DNA from: Pyxicephalus adspersus
Lineage: Eukaryota; Chordata; Amphibia; Anura; Pyxicephalidae
DNA length: 64,000 bases
Direction of reading: 5' to 3'
NCBI RefSeq assembly: GCF_032062135.1
Contig: NC_092859.1
Coordinates: 40,978,295 to 41,042,294 of the forward strand
A model generated the notes under the pieces. It did no database searches. It had not been told where the DNA came from and saw only the letters and a list, made by a program, of their open reading frames with translations. Position numbers and translations under genes: made by a program. Positions 1 to 9,719 of the stretch are shown piece after piece (within the stretch, counting starts at the first letter, position 1; every line of letters starts with the position of its first letter).

Positions 1-1048
1 CTAAATGAAGCAACTTTTGGGTACATCGGGTATGTGGCACTACATGTCCCAGCATGTTCTAAAGAAAAATTATAAAAAAAGTGATCCAATTATTTTGGTC
101 ACCCTGTAAAAATAGTTTAAGAAATAATCCATGCACCTTGAGTGAATCTGTGTTAATTAAAAGAGTTTAGGGCGGAATTTTGACAGATATATTTAAATAC
201 TATCCCTATATCTTTAATAATCTCACCTAAACTGGCCCTGAGCACCTATATTCCAAAAACAGTATTGCAAGAAAATATAACTGTAGGACATTTTTACCCA
301 AAGTTCTTTTTGCTTTTCTCTCTGTATCACAAGCAGTAATTGGTAAAGTGCCCAACACACACTAAATAGGATGATGATAATATGGCTACTTTTCATGCCA
401 CAATTTTATTACGGAAACTACCATCATATCATCAAGTTTCTGAGCTTCATCAACTTGGAGTACATATAGGCGGGAATCCTGTTTCTGCATTTCTGTATTG
501 ACATTACCCATTCCTATTTAGAAAATTGTGACTAGCTTTTGGCAATTCCATTCATTAAATGGGCTGTTTTCAAGGCCTTCCCCAAGGAGCAGTATCTTTT
601 GGATTTTTGGTCTGTTGCCAGATGAATCTCATGAAGACCCCCAAGGTATTCTCAACTGTAATTACCCACTGTAGTATGACTGCACTAACACATGCATAAC
701 CCATAAAACCTAAAATATTTATGCCAAGGATATTAATATTCGTAGATTTATTATAAATTGGATAAATATTTTACCTAAAATTATACCATAACAAAAATTA
801 CACCCAACAATGACAAAGCAAGAAGAAGTATTCTAAAAGCCAGTTGTCCAAAAACATAAATTCTAATATGAACAATAGGAATTACAACTGCCTGTTTGAA
901 GAGTATTTAATTTAAAAAAATGAAAACACTTTTAAACCTCTTGTTAGAATAATTGCAATATTTCTGTTATTGTTTAGAACAAATTGGAGCTACACACTGA
1001 GCCTAACATGGATCCTTTCTTTTCAGGTCAGTATCATAGTCTACTCAC
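1..1048 (-). other. cdx1: cdx1 intron 1 (partial)
   Basis: This is the sequence downstream of the cdx1 exon 1 splice donor on the minus strand. The donor reads GTGAGTA (minus strand, positions 1048-1042). The stretch is AT-rich and has no long reading frame. The homeobox exons of a Cdx gene would follow further left, outside the window. I see no recognisable repeat or RNA gene here. Confidence 0.7.
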
Positions 1049-1505
1049 CATTGGTAGGGTTGTTGACTGGTACTCCACTGCGCCTCATCCAGTCATAAGG
1101 ATTGCGCCTTTGCGTGTTAGGAGACAAGGGTGGCACTGAGCTGTTGATGGCAGGTGGCATAAGTCCAGAGCCCGGTGGTTGAACAGGATTAAAATCTGTC
1201 GGGCTGAAACCAATTTGGCCTGGGTTAGCTGAAGATGGTGGAGGTCCTGGAGGATAGGAATGCCAATCTTCTCTGCCTGGAGCATAGGGAGAACCCCAGG
1301 TTCCTCCAGGCTGCCCATGATGTGGGTCACTGTTAATTCCAGGAACATGGTGATAGCTGGCAAAATCTGAATACTGAGGAGGAGCTGGTACATAATTCTG
1401 GTGGTTGAGGTTCAGGCCAGGGTGCCTTACGGGATTGGAGTACATATTCGTATCCTTATCCAAAAGATAACCCACATAAATTTTTCCCAATGGGTCCACA
1501 GCCAT
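1049..1505 (-). CDS. cdx1: Caudal-type homeobox protein Cdx1, first coding exon (partial gene)
   Basis: Cdx1 is a ParaHox transcription factor that controls posterior axial patterning and gut identity downstream of Wnt, retinoic acid and FGF. The exon encodes about 152 residues with Cdx N-terminal activation-domain hallmarks: YVGYLLDKD (residues 10-18), [24 protein letters not shown] (42-56), a Gly/Pro-rich middle, and the PBX-binding hexapeptide-like NPYDWMRR (135-142). It ends in phase 1 at CCAATG|GTGAGTA, just before where the Gly of the conserved GKTRTKDKYRV linker begins exon 2 in Cdx genes. The homeobox itself is outside the window. The pattern YVGY-LDKD plus PYxWMRRS fits Cdx1 better than Cdx2 or Cdx4, judged from memory of the families; cdx4 is the main alternative. 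Oddity: the usual initiator Met directly before YVGY is Ile (ATT), and the frame opens eight codons upstream with MAVDPLGK. That ATG has a good context (A at -3, G at +4). Confidence 0.8.
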
Positions 1506-1735
1506 AATGTGTGTTGCCTGGTCAGCTGTCTCTTCTCTCCTGGAGTTTTCTTCAACTCTGCTTTACTTCTTCCTGATTCACGGCTGTTCCCTTCACCTTC
1601 CTTGGCAGCTGACTAGCTATCACTTTGATAAGCACCTCCCTGTCTAAAGCTTTTATTGGGCCACTAGGCATACAATTTGCATTGAAAGACAGTTTTGCAT
1701 TTCAAAGGGACTCAAGTGCAAGAATCAAAGTGGAA
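1506..1735 (-). promoter_or_regulatory. cdx1: Probable cdx1 5'UTR and core promoter
   Basis: On the minus strand, a TATA-like CAATAAAAGC (1649-1658, plus-strand GCTTTTATTG) lies about 145 bases upstream of the ATG, which predicts a start site near 1620-1630. The same 110 bases hold a perfect POU octamer ATGCAAAT (plus ATTTGCAT, 1675-1682) and three TCF/LEF-type WWCAAAG motifs: CTTTGAT at 1623-1629, TTCAAAG at 1701-1707 and ATCAAAG at 1724-1730. Known biology: mammalian Cdx1 is a direct Wnt/beta-catenin target through promoter LEF/TCF sites. The start site and the use of these motifs are inferred. The 5'UTR may be unspliced, since no acceptor is needed between the box and the ATG. Confidence 0.5.
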
Positions 1736-1739
1736 GCCA

Positions 1740-4001
1740 CTAGGTGAATTCAAATGGTACAAATTGCTTAACAGATAGCCCTGGTGTGTGTCACTGTGTG
1801 TGTGTCTCCAGGAAAAACTACAATACTACAAACTCAATTAACAAACCAAAGCACTTTCAGTGCAAGCCAAACACAGAAAAAAAAGTTTTAAAGACCTTCC
1901 AAAGTTCACTGTGGCTGCTAGTAGAGAGAATTACAGGTGTACACTGGATCCTCCCTGGATAGGAAGTTGATAATTACCTGCAGCAACTTCTATAATGTAA
2001 ATGTATGTTATGGTTTAAGTTAATGTGTTGGGTGAATGAATAGGACTCATCTGCTAATTTATTTATACTATTAGTTGTGTATTTGTGTATCAGGTGCCTG
2101 AAAATTCTGGAGAATAATGAGGCTGATTACTCGGGTTGAGGAACATTTCCAATGCCGTAAGCTTAACCACGACTCCCATAAAGATAAACGAGTTCTAACA
2201 CTGCAATATTGAAAGTCTGCAAATTGAAAGACCATCTGACACTTACTAACTGCCCTACAACATTTATGACATTAGATTTTATGGTAAGTTCATATTGATA
2301 AACGTTTGCATTTTATACGCAAATTCATGCAACTGCATTCCAGTGGAAAATTCAGTGATTAGCAAGAAAAGTTTGTGTCTGACTTGGTTTGTCTGCAGTT
2401 CAGATGAACCTTAAAGTCCATCTATCACCAAAATTTTTACTTTATATAAAAGAGTAGGTAACCCTTTTATAAAAATTAAAAATTATCTTCCCTTTTTATA
2501 AAAATGGAGAGGCCCCTCCCCTTTTGACTTTACCGCCGTGGCAGTAAAGACTGGATGTGTGCCTGGGAAACCTGATGGCTTCAGGCTGCTCCTGTGCATG
2601 CATGAGATCTGGACTTTTTCCTGCAATGTGGAAAAAGGGCCATTCCTTTTTTTTCCCATTTACAACAGGCAGATAGTTATGACAGACATGAAGACACTGC
2701 TTACAGCAACTATATAGACTAAACCATTCCATATTTTTATATTTGAAACATTTTTAAAAAATTGTAAATCTATTTAGACAAATCTCCCCACCCATACATG
2801 TTAGCCAGGATGAGGACTCCACTATTTATTAATTTGGCGTTACACATTCATGTATCACCTGCATGCTTATTTGACAGCAGTGGACAATAGAACAGTGACT
2901 CTAATTTCACTAAAGGCTGAACCAAAAAAGGAACAATTGCTAAAAAGGCATCTCTGTGTGAAATTCATCATGTCATTTGTAAGGTCATTGCTATTTTGTT
3001 GCCATTCTCTAAAATAAAGACTTACTGGTTCTAAACCTGGCTATTCTAATTGTGATGGGTAATTTTGAACAAGTGCTGCACAATCAACAATCGGAAGAAG
3101 CAAAAGAGAAAGCTTTGCTGAACACCTATTATAAGGTAAGGTAATTAACATGATATACTATATATATAGTACACAAAATCAATAGCAAAAAAAAAAATAA
3201 AAAAATACATGTCTTATAGGATCTCCCACCCAGACATCTTACATCAAAATGGAAAATCTTTTCAACTTATCGGTCATTGTTTCCTTTTCTTCATGTTACA
3301 AGCAAAGACTATCACTAAGGGTGATTTCAACTATTCTGTGGTATTTTGGATCCCAGCTTCCATTTTGGTAGGTAAACCAATTTAATGTGGAACTTTTACT
3401 GGAAAATAATTACAAATTGTTGTTTGAAGTCAAATGTCCAAACTCCCCCCTAACTCTTCGCTTCAACACCCCGCTATTTGAGGGGCCCATCATCCAACTA
3501 GCCATTTTGGTATAACATACTAGCCCATTGCAATTATTTGTTCTCCTATTATTCCACAATACCCATACATTTTTTTCTTAATTGCTCATGGTCTATGCAA
3601 AAGTGAACCTGATGAATGAAATGTGGCCTACCTTCCTCTGTCTCGTATACAGGGACATGGGTAGCACATTGCATTAGTGGCTAGCATTCTGGCCTTATGT
3701 GGGTTTTCTTTCAGTTTTCATTCCACACCCTAAAAATTACTAGTAGACTAATTGGAGTCCTCCAAAAACATTTAGATACGCTGCCGAGTGACTATGGTAA
3801 TAATTACTTTGTGGGCTTCCTTGTGGAACAGTTAGTGACATGACTATATATTCTGTACAGCATTATCATGTTGGCATTATATAAATAAAATCTCCAGGAC
3901 GGTGTACCTGCTAGAGCTCCCAAATCTCCAGGTAGGTGTACCGTCCATAACCAGTATACTATTGTAAAACCTCTTGAAAGAACCTAATAACTGTTACTTC
4001 A
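1740..4001. other. Upstream flank of cdx1, no gene seen
   Basis: AT-rich single-copy-looking DNA between the cdx1 promoter and the next minus-strand exons. The only structure I see is an imperfect hairpin around 3897-3945 (GGACGGTGTACCT against AGGTGTACCGTCC-like arms). The 3' part, below 4002, would be the 3'UTR of the unrecognised gene that ends there. I found no convincing polyadenylation signal. Confidence 0.4.
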
Positions 4002-4584
4002 TCAAGGAAACAGAGTTCTGGGGAAAGACATCGAAAAACAAGAATGAGTACAAAGTTTTCTGGTGGAGGAATTGAAGATGATGTTAAGGAAAAGTACATT
4101 ATTTTCCAGCTTTGAGAACTCATTGGCACGTGGGTCCCAATGCAAAAGATTTCTTTACTCTATGTCCTCAACCTAACTTTTTTTTTTAGGAATGACTGCC
4201 TTAGAGCTCTCACCTTTGAAAATTGCCAATGGCAGAAGATGCTCCAGCAAGAATGAGCTGTTCACAATCCTGCAAAAGCAGTAAAAACAATAGTGGCATT
4301 ACTGGTCTTAAGTATACTGTGTGATTTCTTAGTTTTGAATAGAGTGGGGCATGGTTAAAGTGAACTAAACCAGCATTACTCACCTGTTCCCTGGCAGGGT
4401 GCTGCCATCTTCTTCTTTCTTCCTTTCCTGGAGAGGATCTTGATTGGCCTGGCCGGGATGACATAACTCCCATACACGTTTGTGGGAGTTCATTCATTCT
4501 TGGTTCTGGCTGGGGAAGCCAGGTATGCCGGGTATACTGGCAGATCAAAGGGTAAATTGTAGAAGAGACATCTCCTGTCTGTTT
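4002..4584 (-). CDS. Unrecognised spliced gene, last three coding exons
   Basis: Three minus-strand exons have strong splice signals and consistent phase. Exon 4584-4384 (201 bp) follows TGTCATTATTGCAG and ends CAG|GTGAGTAA; it is open in phase 0 to 0 and encodes KQTGDVSSTIYPLICQYTRH... through ...RRRWQHPAREQ (67 aa). Exon 4269-4214 (56 bp) follows TACTGCTTTTGCAG and ends CAAAG|GTGAGAG; it encodes DCEQLILAGASSAIGNFQ. The last exon begins at 4017 after a T/C-rich tract (CTTTCCCCAG) and reads RTLFP followed by TGA (4004-4002). Introns are short (114 and 196 bp). The joined C-terminus is 90 residues, with a Trp/Pro segment (TWLPQPEPRMNELPQ) and a basic Arg/Ser segment, no membrane span and no signal. 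I do not recognise the family. Upstream exons are not firmly identified; candidates lie at 6.7-7.2 kb. It has the same orientation as cdx1. Confidence 0.5.
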
Positions 4585-4599
4585 CTGCAATAATGACAG

Positions 4600-6690
4600 G
4601 CCTGATCATATATTTATAAAATTTGAACTTTAGCTCTGCCTTTAAAGAACATAGCCTGCCCTTCTGCAATAAACAAGCCTGTCTGCTTGCATTTTTTATA
4701 TTCACACCAAAGTTACACTTTAGGCCCAGGCTGATCTGTTTTAGTCCTTTAGGGCTCTGTGAAGAATTGCAGTGGTCTCAATACTTATATTGCTGTGTCA
4801 TATCTAAACAATGGAAGTAGATGTTCACCCTGGATGATCTCTAAATAAACATAGTTCAGTTCTTTAGTAGAGAAAAACAGATAAAGCATAATGTCAAGGG
4901 GGGGGGGGGGGGGGTTACATTGAGCTCTGTGAGAGGTAAGAAATAGATGTAAGTGTTTTCCTTATAAATTTACTTAGTATGCAAAAAGATATCTGAAGCC
5001 TAGTCAATTTTTCTTTTGCTGTCTCAGAGATACAACAGAAAGGCAGAGACATTTTTACAATTAAAGAGATAACTTCTTTTAGAACTCAACAGATCGTGTG
5101 TCTCCATGAAATGGGTTCTATTCACCTGTACTGTTGTGATTATCTTTTATATTTTTTATTCCAGTGACAATGGTGAACATGATAATAGAGAGTGTGAATC
5201 ACCCCAGGACGAAGACAAAAAAATACCATCCTCCTCAAAACTACAAAGGAGGATTGTAAAATCATATTTTATTGTTTACAGAATAATACATTGGACAGTT
5301 TTTGCAACTAATGCTAGATTGTTTTGTATTATCCTATTTTTCCTAATCCTCATCTGAGTGCCATTTTGTGCAACATAAATGGTGTCATTTCAGCAGCTCA
5401 AGAGATGTGGAGGATGTGAGATCCAATGTGAGATTGCTGAGTTTTGGGCACTGTGTAGCTTGAAGTGAAAAGTGATTGCATTTTTGAATGCTGTACATCT
5501 GGTAACAGGTCTGTCCACTTACTATTCTAAACTTTCCTATCATGACCCTACAATTTTTTGGCTGTCATTTTAAGACACCCACACGTTTGAGAACATCAGA
5601 CAGCATCAGCCCTTTCCTAAAAGATATTAATGAAAACAGTTATTGGCCACATTAGGTATTTTGTGACATTTGCTAATGTATTTCCTAAGAAAAAGATATG
5701 ACTCCCACCCACCACTGTCCTTGCTGTAAACCTACAGATGAACCAGCCTTGCAATTTTACAGCAGTGACTGTCAAAGAAGAGTCTTCATGTGGTCAGATC
5801 GGACCACTATTGAAAGCCTTTGGCCAACATTAAAGGATAGCTGTTTAAGTATTACAATGGGAAAATGTAAAAATTCACCTAAGACCTATTGCATATAAAT
5901 GCATGGACATGTTTTCATTAGGGTGAATTTTGACTGTAAAACTGTAAAAAATACATTAGGCTTTGGAATAAAAATGTATTGCCTTATGCTAAAACTCTGA
6001 AGTCATAAATACCAAACAAATTAGTGGGAATTTTTTGTACTTCTGGGGACTACCATTTCACTTATGAATAGCCACAATAGATTAAGTGAATTATCCTTTT
6101 TACATTTTGGGGATTCAAGCACTGAGAAGACATCATTGATGTTACCACTGTACCCTAATACTACTGACACAGAATCTTCTTTCTCTTGCTGTATCCTTTG
6201 TAATATAAAGTTAATTAAATTTCTTGGAAGCCAGTGAGACTAAATTTCAAATGCTGGCAAAATGAGCTGTAAATTTAGTGTCAACAAGAACAATGAAAAA
6301 AATGGGATATCTCTGCCACATATGCATTTTTCCCTATGTTTTGTCTTTTAAAGACCTGCAGGTACAGAAAAACATTGATCCACCAGAAATACATTTACCT
6401 CCTTGGTCCTGTTGCAGAATGACCATACAAACCTTTCTTCCATATTTTCCATTTTCAAACTACTCAGACCCATCTAAACCCCTTACATGAACAACTGGTA
6501 TTTTATGCACTTATTGAACAAATATAACACAACATATGCAAAGGTATTTTTTTAGAACATACAAGAGCGAGTAAGAGTAAATTGTTAGAATGTTAATACA
6601 CTTTAAGGGAAATTCATGTAGGTGTTTTAATATTCTGGCATCAACCAAACATTGAAAAATACCACTCTGGGTTTTAGGACTCTCTTCACA
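4600..6690. other. Intronic or intergenic stretch with G17 run
   Basis: No convincing exon. A homopolymer of 17 G lies at 4898-4914. If the exon candidates at 6.7-7.2 kb belong to the same gene as the exons at 4.0-4.6 kb, this is an intron of that gene. Short frames here look like chance. Confidence 0.3.
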
Positions 6691-6693
6691 AAC

Positions 6694-6775
6694 CTTTAAA
6701 ACTTTCTTTTTGGTGGGTTCTGGGTCTGCCATTCTTCAAAATTAAGGCCTCCATGAGAAGTTTTAACATCTGACA
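6694..6775 (-). CDS. Candidate exon (82 bp), unrecognised
   Basis: It is preceded on the minus strand by a good pyrimidine tract and acceptor (TCACCACTACCTTGTTGCAG) and followed by AAAG|GTTTGT, a moderate donor. Two frames are open. Phase 0 runs through CQMLKLLMEALILKNGRP without a stop. The other, entering with two bases, reads SDVKTSHGGLNFEEWQTQNP then PKRKF and a TAA three bases before the donor. The second looks more protein-like and would make this a terminal exon. There is no recognised homologue. Confidence 0.25.
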
Positions 6776-6888
6776 CTGCAACAAGGTAGTGGTGACAGAA
6801 GTGTAGTGGCGGTTCTGCTATTGAAAATTCTGTGACTGCCATACCTTCATATTATTAGCAGTACTCTGATTAGCTTTATCTCAAGCCA

Positions 6889-7198
6889 AAACTTTTTTTT
6901 TTTTTTGATGTAGTGGGGAAAAGTCTGGTAACATATGATTCCTATTAAAGAGGTCTCTCCTAAATTCTAGTTCTGGTGACACGTCGTCATTGGGACAGAA
7001 GTAAAAACTTTCAGTGGGGACATCCAAATCAATAAAAAGCTGGTGTGGGTTTATAACTATGTAATTCTGCCAGGGAGTGTTTTTACTGCTGTCTCTGTCC
7101 CCATTGGAGAATTTATCACCTTCAAGGTGACAATGTTGTTGAAGAGACAGGGTTAACTCTACAGTTTTAAGATAATCCCTTCCCATTCTATCAATTTC
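6889..7198 (-). CDS. Candidate coding exon (about 100 codons), unrecognised
   Basis: The minus strand has an excellent acceptor (a T-rich tract ending CATTTTAG) at 7199-7200, then an open frame EIDRMGRDYLKTVELTLSLQ..., with acidic segments LFIDLDVPTESFYFCPNDD and SPELEFRRDLFNRNHMLPD. The frame runs into a 14-base A run (plus T14, 6893-6906) and stops. No good donor precedes the A run except an internal AAG|GTGATA inside HLEGDK. That phase-1 donor would join in frame to the exon candidate at 6775-6694. The residue composition looks coding, but I do not recognise it. It could also be a retrocopy end, with the A run as its tail. Confidence 0.3.
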
Positions 7199-7796
7199 CT
7201 AAAATGAAAAAAAAGGAAAAAACAGAATTGGCATAAACCTTCTGTCTAATAATATAAATGTACAAAAGTTAAAAAAAAGTAATGATCTGGTTTGCAGGGT
7301 CTAAGATGGCCTGACCAGAGGTCCTTAAATCAGTTTACAGCTGTTTTGCTGTTACTAAATTTTACCTATACTTTACTACTTGACACCTATATAAAAGCCT
7401 TATTGTTGTATGGTTATAGAAACACAGAACATAAAATGGCGCCACAAAGTGTGTAAATTGACCTTAAACAATCTACAACCCATAATATAACCTTATACAA
7501 AATCTATAAAAGGCTTAAGAAAGACAAGTTTATTGAAATTACATGTTACTTACAGTCTGCTTGCTTCTATCCACGTTCTGTTATGTTTACAGAAGGGTGT
7601 AAATTCTTAACGCTCAACTAAAGCTTCAGCAAAAAACATTCAAAATATGATGGCATAAAAATGGCATTTAAATGCCTTATTGTAATGTTTAAAACAGCAT
7701 TAGTCCTAACCTATTCCTCCTCAGACAATAGGCTGCAAAAAAGGGTCCTTGCTGTCTGTGTAAGTAGTGGTCTCTCTGCAGTGGTCCGACTCAGCA

Positions 7797-8548
7797 AATA
7801 AAAGCTAGAGCGGTACAGTCGTCAAGCAGTGTTGGATCTAATTTGAGAGATGGCAAACCTGATGATGCAGAGAGACTATGGCTTACACACATATAGGAGC
7901 GGTCCTTCTTCAGCTTGTTTACCAGGAGCTGGTTCTGGTTTAAAAAGGATTACAGTAAGATATTTTAAACATTATAGTTTTTGTATAGTCCCAATTCAGA
8001 TTCAAAATATGTTTTGTTTCAGGTTGAATTTATCAGGAATGTGTGGAGGAGGAAGATGTAAATCACCATACATCATCTCTTTCTGTAAAGATCATAATTC
8101 ATTAATTGTCCTTTTTGTTCTCATGTGTAGATCCACATAATCAAAGAGAAAATGTGTGATTTACCTATCAGTGTTAGATATCATGAAACCTTACTGTTAA
8201 GCATGTATAAAGATGGTAAATTATTTTAGTTTTTAATTTTCCATGGCCGTTGTAGCTGGGGTCAAGTCCATTGAGTTTCTAATTTATGCTAAAGGTTGTC
8301 CCTCTTTTGCATCAAAGTTGGGAAATGAAAAATGTTAGTTGCTTTTCCACTCAAGAATTTATGACTTTTACCAAGATTTCTCAGTTAAATAGCTGATCTG
8401 GGACAGTGACTTCAAGAATTCCAAGCAACTGGTGGTTTTGGAAGAAGGTCAGTTGCCTCTGTATTTTTCATATTACAGGTTTACCATAAAGTTGCTGATC
8501 TTTAGTTGTAAATGAACTTCTAAAAGACAGTAAGTATGATTCACTAAA
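7797..8548 (+). CDS. Possible small spliced gene, unrecognised
   Basis: A TATA-like AATAAAAGC (7797-7805) lies about 45 bases before ATG 7850. Exon 7850-7954 (35 codons, starting MANLMMQRDYGLHTYRSG) ends ACA|GTAAGA. An acceptor TGTTTTGTTTCAG opens exon 8023-8057 (VEFIRNVWRRK), which ends GAT|GTAAAT. A third segment after GGGACAG (8407) stays in frame as DFKNSKQLVVLEE and then either reads on as GQLPLYFSYYRF to a TGA or is spliced at GAAG|GTCAGT (8448). Phases agree across the three pieces. The predicted product is short (under 100 aa) and unlike any family I know. A chance arrangement is a real possibility. Confidence 0.2.
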
Positions 8549-8877
8549 GAAGTTAATATTATTTACACAATAAATTGTATTTACTTAAAATATCAAGTCA
8601 CTTAAGAAGAAAGTCTCCTACTCATATGAACATTAAATTCTGCAAACCCTACTTCATTGCAGCAAGAAGAAAAGAACCATGGCACACATCTGGACTGTCC
8701 TAGAGGTATTCAACATTATAGTATTTTACAGAGGCCACAGCACTGAAACAGAGGAAAGTTAGGACATACAGGCTGACAAAAAGTTAAGTATAAATGCTTT
8801 TCTTCTTCTTTCTCTTCTATTATCATACTCCTGGAACTGGCAAAGGATCTAATTAGCAACTTTAACCTCCTCTCTAA

Positions 8878-9168
8878 AGCTGCGTACACACCTGCAATTT
8901 TTCTCGTTGGAAAGGATCTTTCACGATCCTTTCCAACGAGAAAAGACTGCACGATGCATGAACGATGCTGTACATACAGCACCGTTCATGCTCTATGGAG
9001 AGGGGAGGTTCCCTTTCATTACGATCGGTCGTCGTCCATCGTCCATGGATCCGCCAGGACGGTCGTCGGACGATGGACGACGACCGACTGTACACACGGC
9101 AGATTTTCGCCCGATAATTGGCCGATACCGATTATCGGGCGAGAAAAATTTGCCGTGTGTACGCAGCT
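8878..9168. mobile_element. PIF/Harbinger-like MITE, intact
   Basis: A 291-bp element with terminal inverted repeats starting AGCTGCGTACACAC and ending GTGTGTACGCAGCT, flanked by a 3-bp duplication TAA (8875-8877 and 9169-9171). A 3-bp TWA duplication is typical of PIF/Harbinger. Inside are three hairpins: 20-bp perfect arms at 8899-8918 and 8925-8944 with a 6-base loop, a GTCGTCGTCCATCGTCC stem near 9027-9090, and a TTTTCGCCCGATAAT stem near 9106-9150. It is rich in CpG in an otherwise CpG-poor region. It has no coding capacity. Confidence 0.8.
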
Positions 9169-9292
9169 TAAGCTTCACTGTACTGGGACTGTAGGAGGCC
9201 AATGCCAAAACAAGTTCAGGTACTTACACAGCTTGCATTTAAAAAAAAATTCAAAATGTTAATCTTAGTAAGGTAAGCAATCCTCTATTTTA

Positions 9293-9716
9293 AGGTGCGT
9301 ACACACTTCCAATTTTTATCGTTCAAAACGAACGACGAACGATCGATTGGGCAAAAATCGTTCGTAAAAAAAGTAACCAACGACGCCGACGAACGAGGAA
9401 AGTCGTTGGAAACGAACGACCGGACCGGCGGATCGGATTGGACGACGATCGTTGAAAATCGTTCGTGTGTACGATCGTTCGTTGATCGTCCATGGGCTGA
9501 GCATGCGTAATGAACGAACGTTCGTTCACTTTCCTGTCGTGCACATAGTTCCTCTATCGCTCAAACGATCGTATCTATTGTGTGTACAATATCTACGAAC
9601 GATCGTGTCGTTATCTCTATGTGCAGGATCGGTGCTATACGATCGTTCGTAGATATCGTGCAGGATCGTTCGTCGTTCGTTTTCCAACGATAATAATTGG
9701 AAGTGTGTACGTAGCT
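9293..9716. mobile_element. PIF/Harbinger-like MITE, related longer copy
   Basis: A 424-bp element with terminal repeats AGGTGCGTACACACTTCCAA and (reversed) AGCTACGTACACACTTCCAA, followed by matching ATCGTT tracts. It is flanked by the 3-bp duplication TTA (9290-9292 and 9717-9719). The body is built of many CGATCG, AACGAACGA and CGTTCGT words, so it is highly self-complementary and CpG-rich. It lies 124 bases from the previous element and shares the GCGTACACAC end motif. Confidence 0.8.
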
Positions 9717-9719
9717 TTA

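Noticed and set aside
8479..8489. Acceptor TTTCATATTACAG as the next splice site of the small plus-strand gene
   Set aside because: The intron from 8448 would be only 31 bases, too short for vertebrate splicing.
9295..9544. Overlapping frames rich in RSFV/NERSF on both strands
   Set aside because: They come from the self-complementary CGATCG/CGTTCG body of the MITE at 9293-9716.
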